Shown here: in pieces, positions 1 to 29,700 of the stretch | How positions within the stretch are numbered: the stretch's first letter is position 1 | How the letters are laid out: every line of letters begins with the position of its first letter | Source of the DNA: Crambe crambe | Taxonomy: Eukaryota; Porifera; Demospongiae; Poecilosclerida; Crambeidae | NCBI GenBank assembly: GCA_963924555.1 | Contig: OZ004595.1 | Coordinates: 3,720,001-3,784,000, forward strand | DNA length: 64,000 nucleotides | Reading direction: 5' to 3' | The notes under the pieces: generated by a model | Seen by the model: the letters and a program-made list of their open reading frames with translations, nothing else | What the model was told of the DNA's origin: nothing | Database searches by the model: none | Translations under genes and position numbers: made by a program

Positions 1-65
1 ATCCTGCTGATGTTGAAAGTACTGCGGAAGTCTCTCAGTTAGTAGCTGAGAGACTCAGTCCACAA
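1..65 (+). CDS. possible upstream PI3K exon (linker before Ras-binding domain)
   Basis: The window opens inside an open frame that reads 21 codons ending in VAERLSPQ and stops at a good donor (GTAAGG at 66). It ends in phase 0, which is the phase needed by the first sure PI3K exon at 3103. Joined across the 3.0-kb intron it would read RLSPQ-KTFFVSVH. That resembles the p110 linker, where a short RL-containing stretch comes just before the first beta strand of the Ras-binding domain. Too short to prove; it could belong to another gene that ends here. Confidence 0.45.
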
Positions 66-949
66 GTAAGGATGATGTGCAGATTTCCACTCTGCATAGG
101 TTAGGGGAAATAGGTATCTACATTTATTCTATATCTTATTTGTAGTTGTGGGTGAGTGAAGTGAGCCCATGGTGGGGGAATGTTTTGGCATAACTTCTTG
201 TGATGGGTGTGGTTTGGAAATGCACAACTCAAGCAATGGGTGCTGAGAAGTTTTATGTCCGTTTGATGCTTGGGATCCATTACTAGGGCAATGTACAACA
301 TTAGAGTCACATACATCACTGCCTCTCACCATGCTGCTTTGATTGTTCATGTCAGCGTAAAAGTTTTCTGCTTGGTTTAGGCAATGGCATAGGGAAGGCA
401 GCATAATTTTGATGTTTGTTCACAGAAACGGCTATAGTACAGACTAACCCTACATGGCCTTTTTATTTAGCACTTAATTCCTTTATCTGTATCAACTCGT
501 TTTATTTTTTTATTAATGACCTTAGTTTACTTACTGTATCGTTTTAGCTAATAGCTCACTGGATACTGATATGGCTTGCACGCGCACGTGATTATGACAG
601 ACGCGTGCGCAAATGATGTCATTTAAAATGGCTGACATGTATCATTTATAATGAAAAGTCGTTTGATATGAGTGATTATTTTGGAGAAAAACTGGATAAT
701 AATTGTATATGTTATAACTGTACAAGTTGATATGAATTTGATTGTTGTATGTGAAAGGATCATGAAGTTACAACCTGCTAAGAAGATGAATTGATGATGA
801 ACGAATCATTAAAATTTTAGATTTAGACAGTGGCTGGTGCTGATTGTTGATGCTGTTCTGGAGGAGTTTGAGCGGATATATCCAGATGTAAGCAGTTTAA
901 TTGAGCCTGGCAAGAATAGAAGAGTGTTTGTATTGTTCTAATGAGAGAA

Positions 950-1130
950 GCCACACCCATGAGTGCTACCACACTCTCTGATGAGCACTGATCACCTATG
1001 ACTGTGGAGCATGCGCACATGCAGGGTGCTACTAGCGACGCACACTGTCCATATGCCTGGGGCATTTGGAGTGTAGACCTATTTCAATGAGTCATGACCT
1101 GAGAGTCAGCTTGCTCGCTCGCTCAGTGTC
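950..1130 (-). repeat. dispersed repeat, family E copy
   Basis: On the minus strand this reads CTACACTCCAAATGCCCCAG, then a CACCCTGCATGTGCGCATG-type block. The same order of blocks recurs at 30440-30570 and 40775-40870, and one block at 24940-24970. The flank with CTTGCTCGCTCGCTCAGTG and a GTCATGACCTGAGAGTCAGC block also recurs near 24900 and 38620. It looks like one end of a DNA transposon family; the copy at 40775 lies just upstream of the THAP gene. Confidence 0.55.
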
Positions 1131-1457
1131 CTTGACTGGGGCTAGCTATTCATTCTCTGTTACTAAAAATCAACAATTAATTTTATTTCTTAGCATTGTG
1201 CTCTTTTAACTGGGTGCTCTAACTCTCCTGGTCCATGTCTAAAAAGCAGGTTGGCTACACTTTTATCATGCATGTGGCATGTAAATGATGAAATAGTGGA
1301 CTGAATCCAGATCTTGCCTGTACAGTAGCTACTTATGTCCTGCCCCAGTTTGACTATCTGTATTCTGAAAGGCACTTATGCTATGCTTGACTTTCAGACA
1401 ATTTCTCCTTTTCATAATAACCTCTAGAAGTTTGCATATCGGTGTATATGATATTAG

Positions 1458-2053
1458 TAGCCTTGTACCCAGGCCCGCTTTTTTTGTGGGGCGGTGGAAA
1501 AGCGAAGGGCCTGGTACAAGTTGCATGCGCATGCACTTAATTAGACATGAAATGATGAATGATGTAATCATAAAAACATATGTAGCACGTGCGCACTCAA
1601 TCAGTGCAGCTGAAAGCTAGCTAGCTAGATCTGGCTCCAAACCTTATCCACATCGGTGAAATAAACTAAGACACAACAAGAACAGCACTATCCCTCTCAG
1701 CCAAGCTTATGGTCAAAAACAAAAGGTAAGACATGATACTTTGATAGCAGCGACTCTTCTCGTCTAACCAGTTGGTAGCGACACAAACAAATAACTTTTC
1801 ATAAACAGCTTGCACAGAACGCTTCTGGGAGTGATGTGAGTTGAATCTAGCGCAGAAAGACAGAACAGTCTAGAGCTAGCAGCTCTCAAAATTACGATGA
1901 TGTAATGTTTATTACGATTTGTGTAACGGACGTGCCCGAAAGTATAGTGAATCCCCCCTAATTGGGGGGATGGAGCGCATGTGCATGCAACTTATACCAG
2001 GCCCTTCGCTTTTCCACTGACCCGCGAAAAAAGCGGGCCTAGGTACAAGGCTA
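1458..2053. mobile_element. Mutator-like foldback element (MULE MITE), 596 bp
   Basis: The ends are long inverted repeats of about 75 bp, beginning TAGCCTTGTACC and ending GGTACAAGGCTA, with a shared inner block GTGGAAAAGCGAAGGGCC. The element is flanked by a perfect 10-bp direct repeat, ATGATATTAG, at 1448-1457 and 2054-2063. Long inverted repeats plus a 9-11-bp duplication are the hallmark of Mutator-like elements. No transposase frame is present, so it is non-autonomous. A degenerate relative of one end occurs at 59041-59100. Confidence 0.75.
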
Positions 2054-3102
2054 ATGATATTAGGTAAAGTCTGGATGCACTGTCCTTATTGATACTCCAA
2101 GGTAGTTGATATGATTACCTACTGCTGAAACCAGATTCTGAGGTAGTTGTAAGTTATGTACTCTTTTTTTCCTATTGTCTGACCTCTCGTTCCCGGTGTT
2201 CTTGGCTTCCTGTTATCTGACTGCTGGATTATCTGTGCCTGCTAATTCTTTGTATCTACATACTTGACTTGATCTGAGGCTTGGTCTCCATTTTTCATTT
2301 GATTTACACATGCATATGTACGTATGATTATATGATAAATAGTGTTCAAGCAAAGTAGAGTGGAACCCCAAAATGCATAATTATGATAATAGTCATGGGT
2401 AGATTGAAAGTGATCTTTTGTGCTCAGCATTTACTTCAATGTTGAGTCAAAATTAGATGATCTAGTGCTAATAGTATAGATATCAGGCAGTTTCTCAATA
2501 TTTGACTCCTGATATCTTGTGTATTCCTGTTCGACATATGCTATCAAGGAAACTTCTTGTTGGGGATGCAGGTTTTTTTTCCAGTAAGCCTTGGACATTG
2601 ACGATTTGTGGCAGGTCTCTAACCATAAAAGTGTAGCCTAGCTTTGGTGCTAATGCCTCTATATATCTAAGTGATCTGAAAATAAAACTTATACCAGCTG
2701 AAAAAATGCTACATTAAAAATCCTATATCATTTTTCTACTTGGTATGCAGTTGCTTGGGTTAATAAATGCATGCACTTATCACTTGATTATACACCTTAT
2801 AAACAACATAAGACCAGCTGTTTTAATGTTCATATACTCCTGCTGCAGAGAGTTGAAATACCAGAATGGCTGTTGCGCTTATTAATCAGTGTGTCAGTGT
2901 GTTTATCAACCCAAGTGTATGAATCTCCATATGGGAGCTATACGTAGCTCAGGGCTCTAGGGTTTATGAGAGAATGTAGCAGTATTCTCTAAAGAACCTT
3001 GGGTCACACAGCCCAGTTTACCTAAAAGTACCTTTTCTAAACAGGAATGATACTCATGCTCAGATTCTTTATATTTTATACACCTTTGCTCTTTGTTCAC
3101 AG

Positions 3103-19980
<16,878 letters not shown>

Positions 19981-20059
19981 ATACAGAGATTGATTCGTGC
20001 ATAAATCATTTTTAAATTTTTGTATCAATTTTCATCCTCAAGTGTGAAACTGCATTAAT

Positions 20060-20065
20060 AATAAA
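20060..20065 (+). terminator. poly(A) signal of the PI3K gene
   Basis: AATAAA lies 80 bp after the PI3K stop codon, the usual distance for a short 3' UTR. Confidence 0.6.
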
Positions 20066-20655
20066 TTTTTGGTGTTTGTATTCCTGGGCTAGACTACGTG
20101 TACTTGACTTGACGCTCCTCCAAGTATACATGATGCTACTAAAGTACAGGCTTGCAGTAATGTGAGTAGGTAATGGTTAGATGTATGTATGTATGGAACT
20201 ACCATACTTATTCCAATTGAGGTGTGGCATGTAAATATTAAATTTATATGCATCTATTATTGCCAGGGTGTACCATCAATTAGAAATGAAAGAACATTGG
20301 AGGTATGACCTTTTTTTTTTTTTTGACAGACAGAGGTTTGTGTTTGGTTTCTATGGTGGAAAGTCCTTGTCCACTACAAGGGACTGTTGATCATATAAGA
20401 GAATATCCACAAAAGCACTCAAAGTGACCCAGATCATTCAAGAGAGTGTGGAGACAAAAGAGGAATGTGATGACATCCCTCGATAATTAAAATGGTGTTT
20501 ATACAACTGCCATCATGGTAGTAAGTAGTGAGCTATTGGCTCAATAAGTGATGTACCATAATAAGAACAGATCTGGCTCTACAAACTGCTGCATTTGAAT
20601 ATGAGTACTGAGGACAAAATCCTCCATGTCCCATCACAACTCCAGGGCTATCACT

Positions 20656-20883
20656 CTAGCTATCTGTGCACAGCAGAAATTCTTTTGCCTCGGTGTAATA
20701 TCTTGTGGTCATAAGCAGAGCTATCCGCCAGTCATCTAGCCATACAATTTGATCAATATCAAAGAAACCAATTTCAGCCATAAAATCTCCTTGGTCACCT
20801 GTCTCTGCTGGATTCTTAATGGATGGTGCATACAGTTGTAATTTCCCGCAAAAAATTGCACGCAAGCGCAAGCGCACGCGCAA
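20656..20883 (-). pseudogene. possible Tc1/mariner (IS630) transposase remnant
   Basis: The minus strand reads FMAEIGFFDIDQIVWLDD, resembling the segment around the second catalytic aspartate of IS630/Tc1-type transposases (QIVxxDETG in relatives). The expected next residues are lost and the frame degenerates. There is no full domain and no clear ends. Recognition rests on one motif. Confidence 0.3.
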
Positions 20884-21512
20884 TTCGCAATAAAACGCAG
20901 ACAGCGCGTGCGTGCAGCTCAGCGCTCTCGAAATCGATATTGCAAAATAGCTTAGCTAGCTAGCTAGCTAGAATTTTAGTGCCCGTGGCGTCAGTGCTGA
21001 CTTACTGGGTGAATTTCTAGACGTCGAATGGTGCTTCAATTACTGTAGGGAAAATGTAAGTTTAGTTAAACGGTTTACTATAGTTTCCATGGTAACCACG
21101 GTATCTTGACCGATCAAGTAAAAACGGATCAAAAGGTAAATAAGGCCCCAAATCCACTTCCTTCTCTTCATTGGGCCACAAAATAATTGGGATGGCAATT
21201 AGGTGGGCTATCTCTCCCTATGCAATTTTGGCCACATGCAATGGCCTGGTGACTTTCCTATTCCACCCATGTCTCCTTAGCATACGTTTGTGGGATGTAC
21301 AAAACGAAACAAAATAACACACTATAGCCCCGGGTTCTAACCCGGATTCAACCTGGATTTGCTTCGCGTGTGAACAGTACCAACCCTGATTCCAATCCGG
21401 GTAGCCCAACCAGGTGGATTGGAATCCGGATTGAATCTCAACCCAGGTTGGGCGTGTGTGTAAACACAGCTGTTGATGCAGGTCCACACATGGCTTAAAA
21501 CATTGATACAAA

Positions 21513-21974
21513 ATGCGTGTTTTGCGTAATCTTCATCTTGCAGCTTACATGTGCAAAGTTTATTATTCTTGTCTGAGAGAATTAATGGCTTCATCCAGTA
21601 GCACCGCTGTTCAACAAGATAAACAGAAGGAGCAACCCATATTTTCAACTGGTTATTATTCAGAGCTTTTAAAGAAGGCCACTGAGAGAGTGTTGGGAGA
21701 CGAAGGGTTCACTTTTCCAAGCAAGAGTTGTTTTAATGCACTCAATTGTGCCATAGAATTAGAAGCAGTGATTTTTGCAAATGGTCTTTGTCATGACCTA
21801 TTAAGATATTTCCAGGCTAGGTGCACTGTGAAACCCAAAAACGTTACGGGTCAAGATTTGGACCAAATGTCACACGCTTGCAGCACCCCCCCCCCCAAAA
21901 AAAAAAAACAAAACAAATGGACTATGTTCCTCCATCTGTTGCACACAGTGGTCTCTCCCATATTTTACCGATAA
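21513..21974 (+). CDS. unrecognised open frame
   Basis: A 153-codon open frame, with an internal ATG at 21585 starting MASSSSTAVQQDKQKEQ. The middle (YYSELLKKATERVLGDEG...) looks protein-like. The end runs through a C tract and an A tract, which is unlikely to be coding. I do not recognise it, and it may be an exon of a decayed gene. No promoter or partner exon is evident. Confidence 0.2.
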   Translation: MRVLRNLHLAAYMCKVYYSCLRELMASSSSTAVQQDKQKEQPIFSTGYYSELLKKATERVLGDEGFTFPSKSCFNALNCAIELEAVIFANGLCHDLLRYFQARCTVKPKNVTGQDLDQMSHACSTPPPKKKKQNKWTMFLHLLHTVVSPIFYR

Positions 21975-22209
21975 AATCATGGAAGACTTGAAAAGTGTCT
22001 GATAGAACCTGCAGCTGAATTTGATGTTGAAACTGGACTGGATTGTAGAAGCCAATGCTCTCCGGGCATGTGATCAAGTCACTGATGAAGAAATTAGAAC
22101 ATTAAAGGGCAATGAAAAGCAATAACGAGACTCCTCTGTTTGAAAGAGCTAGTTAATAAGTGACATCTCTACAGGAGGCATTGATCTCAACAGAAGAAAT
22201 AGCACTATA

Positions 22210-23040
22210 ATCAGAGAGTACGATAGTACTCTCTAAGTAGGGATGGCACGGATTGGTATTAACTTCTAACTTGAATACAGAACAGGTATGAAGAGCAAAG
22301 AGGTATCATTTTTTGACTTCTAAAATCACCATTTTCATCTGGTCATTCATCATCATCTCATTATTACAGAGGTTTTCAGGTTGGTTGACCAGTAGAATTT
22401 GCGCATGTGCAAAATAAATTCATGCGAGTAAAATATACTGTCATACAAATGCAATGGTCTTAAATTTAGCGAGCACGAATTTAATTCTGCATTGTTGGCA
22501 AATTTTGTGTCAACCAACCTGAAAACCTCTGTATCATCAAACAGAAATGGTTCATTCAAATGCTATAACCACACTACTCTGCGCTATAGAATCCTTTACC
22601 ACAACATGGCAGACATTTTTATGCCCCACCCCGTACACATGATTCTTGGACCTTGACCTCACAACTGACTAGTGAATCTATCATTAGCTTTCTCTCAAGA
22701 TGTTGGTCCTCGATGCTCAGAGTGTAAACCCTAGGCCTAGTCTAGTTATGAATCGGGCCATCTTCTAGTTGATGGTCCTGTTGTTGAACACCGATTTGTT
22801 TACAAATTTACAAAAAAACAACAAAAAAAACAACAACAACAACAAAAAACCCTTACCCATCCAATATTACCAAACTACGAGCTAACTATTCCTACTTCAT
22901 ATCTGTTATGGGAGTGAAGTAGGAATAGTTAGCTCGTGTTTGGTAATAATTACATTGGTGATGGGTAAGGGGTTACTTGACTGAAATTCGCTTTTTGAAC
23001 CACACACAGCCATCCCCACTTCTCTTTTTTATTTAGAATA
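22210..23040 (-). mobile_element. family B element (reverse), with nested MITE
   Basis: It starts with the palindrome AGAGAGTACGATAGTACTCT, then AAGTAGGGATGGCACGGATT. Its other end, near 23010, reads CACACACAGCCATCCCCACT. The distal part is a hairpin (22848-22976) with arms containing ATTACCAAACTACGAGCTAA and its complement. Relatives lie at 27335-28085, 51412-52370 and 55595-56165. A small TA-flanked element sits inside at 22367-22531. Confidence 0.6.
22367..22531. mobile_element. nested Tc1/mariner-type MITE, 165 bp
   Basis: Perfect 23-bp inverted ends starting CAGAGGTTTTCAGGTTGGTT are flanked by TA at 22365-22366 and 22532-22533. It interrupts the family B element: the host sequence ATGAATGACCAGATG... 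continues on both sides as in the uninterrupted copy at about 27900. Confidence 0.75.
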
Positions 23041-23760
23041 ATTAGTTGATAGAGTGAGGTTAAGCACATCAATAACATGATATTTATGGTCTGGTCTTAT
23101 GCTTTTTATTGATCTACTCTTAGCTGGAGGAGGAGGTGAATAAGGTTTTTAATTGATTGTTGTGGCACTTGGTTAGAATTCAGGGTTTCTCCTTTGCTAT
23201 GCATTCATGGAAACAATGCCAAAAAAAAAACAACAACAAACAACAACTCAAAAATCTAAGGGAATCAGGAAAAAGATGATAGCTATGCTAAGCTGTGTGT
23301 GCTTGCATTCACATTCCAGTGCAAGAGACAGATTGAATAGGCAAGTCACCATCTCCCTTTCTCCTTTTATGTCGCAAAATTGTATAATACTTCTGGGAAG
23401 GTGGGTGATAAGTTTGAGACTAAACCTAAAGGCCCTGAGGGGTCTAATTGTAGTAGTCGAATGTCCTTTTTATACATGGAACTAGTAAAAGTGAGTCTTA
23501 GCCCTGCGTTTAGGGACAAGCTATACATGTATCTATCTAAGGAAAGAGCTCTATCCATGCTCATCACAGCTACACAGTAGATCTCATGCGTATTATCATT
23601 TTGAGTAGCTCTTATAACTGAACTCTATTTGCATGGTTTCTCATGACTGAAATCAGGCAAGCCACAAAAAATGACAGAGACAAACACTTGACTTGTATTT
23701 GGTTATTTGGGTGTGCAGACCCACCAAACTAGATACCCAGATATTCTATTCTATCAATAG

Positions 23761-26700
23761 GTCTCGACGACCACCTTCAGGAATGAAAGGTTCTATTCCA
23801 TCGAAATCAATTAATCCTGTGGTAAGCATAATAGTTATTGCATGTAAAACATTAATCCTCCAATCCTCGTCCTGCTACATGTGCCCACAAACTGTGTGGC
23901 AAAAAAAGTGACAGATTATGGTTATGATGCTTACAATACAATTACCCTATTATAATAATTATGTGTGAACTTCCACTTACCATGAAAAAGCCACTGAGAA
24001 AAATACTCCAATATGTCTTCTCTTATTTGTGGAGTGTTTTCATCTAGTTGATATGGAGCAATTTTCCTTCATGATTATTAGTTGTTGGCTTTAAAAGGTA
24101 CAAGTGATAATTGTACACAGCACACAGGCAAAAATTGAGCTGTGTTTGCTCAAGCTCTACAGTTTACGTATTTCCTCCATTGACTACCACAATGTATGTA
24201 GTCCATATATCTTTGGTTAGATGAAAGTATAGTGGACATGTATAACTCCTAGTCATTCTTTCCCTCTTTCCTGGTATGAATTGCCAAGGCTACATGCTTG
24301 GTTTAGTATAATTGGGTCATAATTTTACATCCCATCACCATACTGTTGCTAGGGGTTGCACCTATATCAGACAAAACTATAAGTTCAAACTCTGCATTCT
24401 TACTGCATAAGGTTTATTAGTTAACTATGGCCAAAATGAGCCTACTTTTTGCTAAAAAGTAGGCTTATTTTGATTATGGTGGGCATTTCATCTGGCTTGA
24501 TCCGAATAGCTGGTTAGCTTCCCAAAAATGATTATAGTATTCGAGAAGTATGGGGCTTCTATCAAAAAATGTTGCACACAATTATGTAACCGTACAAACT
24601 ATATAAAAAAAGATATCTCATGTAGGGCTTCAGTGTACTTAATCCATTCCAATGCTAAAAGTCACTTAACTTGTTATTATATTAGGTGCCGGGTACTGGT
24701 AGACCAGGATCTCGATCTGTTGCTCAAGGAGGAATGGGAGGTACCACATACCATTACATATCATCCTGAAACAATGTGTATCACAATTGTACTATTATGT
24801 CATCAGCATGATCTTGCTCTTGAAAGCTGAGACCCAATCTTAAACATTTCCCAATGCTATGCTGTCCCAGAAAATAGTTTATTCAGCAAGCAGAGCCAGC
24901 AAGCTGACTCTCAGGTCATGACTCATTGAAGTTATAAAAATCTAGAAAACACCCTGCAGGTGCATAATGCACATGTTAAGTGGATTGTAGGCTCTAGGCT
25001 TATCTAAGTGCTTTATGGTAAACATTACAGCTTTTATGTATGCAGCTGCCTGCCACTTACTTATTAAGGAGTTGAAGCACAAATGAATATCAGCTTTAAA
25101 AGCCTATAAAAATACTTGGTCAATCACTGTGAGAATTAATGTTGCACATTGCCCTAGTATACTGTTGAATGTCCTATTAAAAGTCGCGAAGTACACAGAT
25201 TTTTAATAAAGTAATAATTTACATGTGGACCATAATATTTCTCTGTACTTTATGTAGTGTTAAACTCTCAAATTAAAGTTGCTGATAGACCAGTAACTCA
25301 ACAAGGACTTCGTGGTATCAAAACTGGATCTAAAGGGCCAAACAGACAGGTTCAAGATCGATCTTATTTTCTTGGAATACTAAGGTGAAAATAATTATAA
25401 CAAATATTTCAAGTGGGAAATCATTTGAAGATAAGCATAATCATTTTGTGGTTAACTTGCCTATGTTACAGTAATGTACAGCATGTAACATAAACATGTT
25501 TAGATCATAAAAATTGAAGGTGTTTTCATATTCTTATCAGATTTGCTTGGCACATAATATATATCTGACTGTTATTATCCTGAACAGTCTGTAGCAATTT
25601 AAACTGTCATATTGTTATTATAAGTAGACTATACTGCTTGTTTTTTTTTTGTTGTTGTTGTTTTTTTGTATCAAGTAGTAGTCAGTACTTCATGATTTTT
25701 GAGACCCAGTCCTGCTTTCTTTCTTTTTTATTTGCAGAGCATAAAATTAATTTTTATAAACATTATTTTGAGCTGCATTTGCTCTTTCTGCACTAGATTC
25801 AACTGCTGTGCATTAAGGAAGTTATGTGTTTCGTTGCTACTGACTGGTTATGGGAAGAGTCTCTCTTTTTTTGACCATAAACTTGGCTCGATTGGGTAGT
25901 GCTATTCTTGTTATGTCTGTTATGTCTCTGTTTATTGCCCCACTGTGCATGCACAGCAAGGGGTTAAGCAATCAGTTGGGATTCATTTTGTTGATATGGA
26001 TCCAGAGTTAGTTGATAAAACACATTTTAAAATAATTATATCATATTCACCATCCATACAATTACATAGTACAGGTACATACAATAAACCAGGCCTTTTT
26101 GTTTTCCTCCCACCCCATGAAAAAGGTGTACCTGGGTATGAGGCTAATTAAAATTTGTGTAACGCTTAATTTTCAAAGATTTTCGCATATTAGATTCTAG
26201 TCTCTGTGACTTCATAACTACCAGAATTCTGCTAGTTTATATGTATGATGCATAGGTACTTAACCTTTGTCCAGCAGTATAAATTACAATTATACCTAGT
26301 TCAGAAGATCAATCACAATGGGGAAGGTAAGGAGGGAGAATTACGGCTGGTTTTTATAAGTCTCTTTACTGCCTTGAAAGTTGGATCTATTCAGTATGTA
26401 AAAATTTACATATGTAATAATATTACCTTTTGTAACTTGTAAGTACCGTATGGCAGGTTATATTCAAATTTTCGTGGTTTTGGTTACGGTATGCCATGCA
26501 CGCTATCGCAGCAAGAGTCATTAAGGTCATAGCTCATTCAAGGTAAAACTCAGTACGTGGATCTTTGTACCTTCTGCCTGAGAAAATGATACTAACCTTG
26601 AAAGGGGGGGGGGGCCTTGGGGATCCAGAAGATAAGACCTTTGCATTCTAAGTAAAATCTTCTCTCTTTTTTTTTTTGCTAAGTATTGCTTGCAACGATT

Positions 26701-29700
26701 TATGGGCTGTCCATGAAAACCACAAAATAACCTGCTATACAATACCAACTTGAATAACACTGGATTACTGTTTTTTCACTTTACAGCCATTAACTCTATT
26801 TGTTCTAATTTTGTTCAGAGGTAAAATTCAAGAATTGAGTCATGAAATAGCAGACATGAATAAAGAAATTGAGATTTATAATCAAGAAAATGCTACCTTT
26901 CTTACTTTTGAAAAAAGGTATGAGTCAGTCTCAGAGATGATCAATTTATCATTTTGATGTACATAATGTCCAGCTTCACTATTCTGGGTAATTTATGTTA
27001 TATATACCATCTTTAGGCTTTTAGGGAAAACATTTCTTTGAAATGTAGGGATGACCATTATCATACCTTTATTACAGAGCTGAAGTTTTGGCTGGTCAAA
27101 TAAAAGAATTGCAAGGGGAAATGGCAGATTATAATACTCTCATGGATAAAGTTAATACAGACACTGAAGTCGATGTGGTACTAACTGATTATGAGATGGT
27201 GAGTGTGCCACCTTTCCTTTTTATAATTTTTGGTTACTCTATGATTTCCAGCTTTAAGGTCAACATTATAGCTCCTTATCCCTGTGATTTTGCAGCTTCT
27301 TAGCTAGCAGTGCACTTTTTACAAGTAAAGGAAAAATATTCATTCTAAAAGTAGGGATGGCTGTGTGCGGTTCAAAGAAGTTCAGCCAGCAACAAGAGAG
27401 TGAACTTTGGATGTTGAACCGCACATGGCCATCCCCACTTTTCTTAGATTATTTAGAATCCTTTATTACTTGTTCATCACCTTTTTTTTAATTATAGGCA
27501 ACTGGATGGCTATCCAATATGTAGTTATTGGAGGGCTCATCATAATATTGTACGAGCCGAAATGAATCTGATCTGAAAGGGCTAATACTCACAGATCTCG
27601 TATTTGTATATAATTTTTTAAGGCCTTTACTGGTTTTATGCATGTACCTGATATAGCATTGCATCAAGGCTTGATTCATAACCAAACTAGTGCCTAGGGT
27701 TTACGCTATGAACATCGAGAAACCCACATCAAGAGATGACAGTATAAATTCGCTAGTCAGTTATGAGGTCAAAAGTCTGAGAATCACGTGTATGGGGCGG
27801 GGCATAAAAGTGTCTGCCACGTTGTAGGTTTAAAGCTAGCAAGTTGGAGGCATTTGAATGAACCATTTCTGAAATAAGTTGTTTGATGATGATGATGATG
27901 ATGAATGACCAGATGAAAACGGTGATTTTAGAAGTCGCTGTAAAATGATACTGCTTTTTCTTACTCCTCTTCATGCTTGAGTCCTAGCACATTGAAGGTG
28001 TTCTATCTTCAAGTTAGGAAGTATTCGTGAAAGAAAATATTAAGTATTAGTCCAATGAGGCAATCCGTGCCATCCCTACTCCTGATAGTTAGCTTAGCGT
28101 ATGCCACACCATTATTATCACATATCTTGATGTTCAGCTGTCTTCAGTAAGACCAAATTTTAAAGCATCAGAGTTAGGTATTCTAATTACGTAAGTGATC
28201 ATGAGAAGAATGAAGGTGCTCTAGATTGATAGCAGTGGAGCAGTAAGATACTCGGGGAACATGCATGGTATTCCTGGTGTGGTATTTATGCACATGTAAA
28301 TGTATATAGCTGAAATGAGCAAAATTAGAGTAGTAAACGATGTAGTCGTAATTGCTTCCATGTTTGAGTTATAAGGTTATTATCATGCAGGCACCATGTC
28401 CAGACAATATTGCTGGGTTATTTTGAGCACTGATAATGCACATAGAAAAAGCCCTATAGTATTACTCTTTTTGGTTTATTGTACCAGTTAAAGAAGAAGA
28501 ATGAAAAGGAGGCCAAAAATATTGATACAATATTTGCAAAAAAGCAAGAAGCAGAAAAGGAGTTGGAAGGAATTATGATGGAATTGGATTCCAAAAGAAG
28601 TACAATAGAGAGTATGGTAAGCAGCATGGATGAAAGTGTATCGGAGCTCTATCGAACACTAATGGATGAAAATACAAGGATAAAAAAGGTATGCATTCAA
28701 TATGGAAGAACTCCTTGCATTCTCTTTGCCTGATTGTTAACCCTCAGTGCATGTGCAAGGGTCAGTTGACTAATGTATCTTTGACTATGTATAGCAGCAG
28801 ATACTGTGCTGTATGTGTGTTAGCACGTAGTGCTTTTCATTTTTGTTTCTGCTAAGACACATGCTAAAGGCAAAAAGACCATACGTATGTATGTGATACG
28901 TACCAGTGTGTGTGTGACGATTATGCAAATGTACACACATGCATGTGCTTCTTGGCTTTCAGATGTCTGCAACTTCAGGATAATATTACAAGTTGAAATG
29001 TAGAAGACACTAAGAAGTACGTAAGAAGTGCGTGAGAGACTAGAACTTAGATAGCCAAACAAGCTTGTAGGCCATCCCTTACTTTGTGATCTTTTGTCCA
29101 AGAAACCTGAAAGTAAGCTATGAACAGCGAAAGAATGGATTACAGGCCAAATCATACCAGCTGCCAAGTGGCTACAATTGTTTTTAACCTTTATTGACTT
29201 TAATCTTTGATTGGAAGATAATCAAGGCTGGATGCCAAGCATCAAGGAAGCTATTGTAGGACATGAAAACTCCTATGATCTCCAAACCACTCCATCACAA
29301 ATTGTTGTCTCATGAAAATTTCGTACATACAAGAAGTCTTGCCAAGACGTTTAATAGTATAGTGTCCTTTATTAATATACAGGACTTACTAGAAGAGCAG
29401 GATACTTTGGATTCACTAGCATCTAAAGCAGTAAACTTAAAGGAAGAAATTTCACAGTCAGCTATAAAGCAGGAGGTAACTTGCTTGTAAGCATAGCATT
29501 CAATCAAGTATTAACATACTGCACGTATTTACACAGGCCTTTCATTTGCATCAGCAATTAGCTGAAGTCACTGCTAGCTTAGAAGAATGTAAAAAGACAA
29601 AAGAAGAAACTCCACAAGAAGAACAAGAGCGACTTTTACAACAAGTTAAAGCTGACAATCAGGAAATGGGTTCCATGGAGAAAAGGTATGGATTGCTATT

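Larger units (their letters stand above)
66..3102. other. intron or upstream stretch with repeats
   Basis: No convincing gene. It holds a reverse copy of a dispersed repeat (about 950-1130) and a Mutator-type foldback element (1458-2053). A short open stretch at 821-887 with plausible splice sites has a phase that does not fit its neighbours. The rest is AT-rich sequence in which I see nothing. Confidence 0.5.
20066..23760. other. intergenic region PI3K-IFT74
   Basis: Contains a transposase remnant (20656-20883), an unexplained open frame (21513-21974), an imperfect inverted repeat of CCGGATT blocks (about 21330-21465) and a reversed family B element (22210-23040). The first IFT74 exon and promoter must lie here, but I could not identify them. 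Confidence 0.5.

Noticed and set aside
821-887. Possible coding exon reading FRQWLVLIVDAVLEEFERIY between an AG and a GT
   Set aside because: Its phase fits neither the exon at 1-65 nor the one at 3103, and it borders a dispersed repeat.
28820-29167. 115-codon minus-strand open frame in an IFT74 intron
   Set aside because: Low-complexity hydrophobic sequence without a recognisable family or splice partners.
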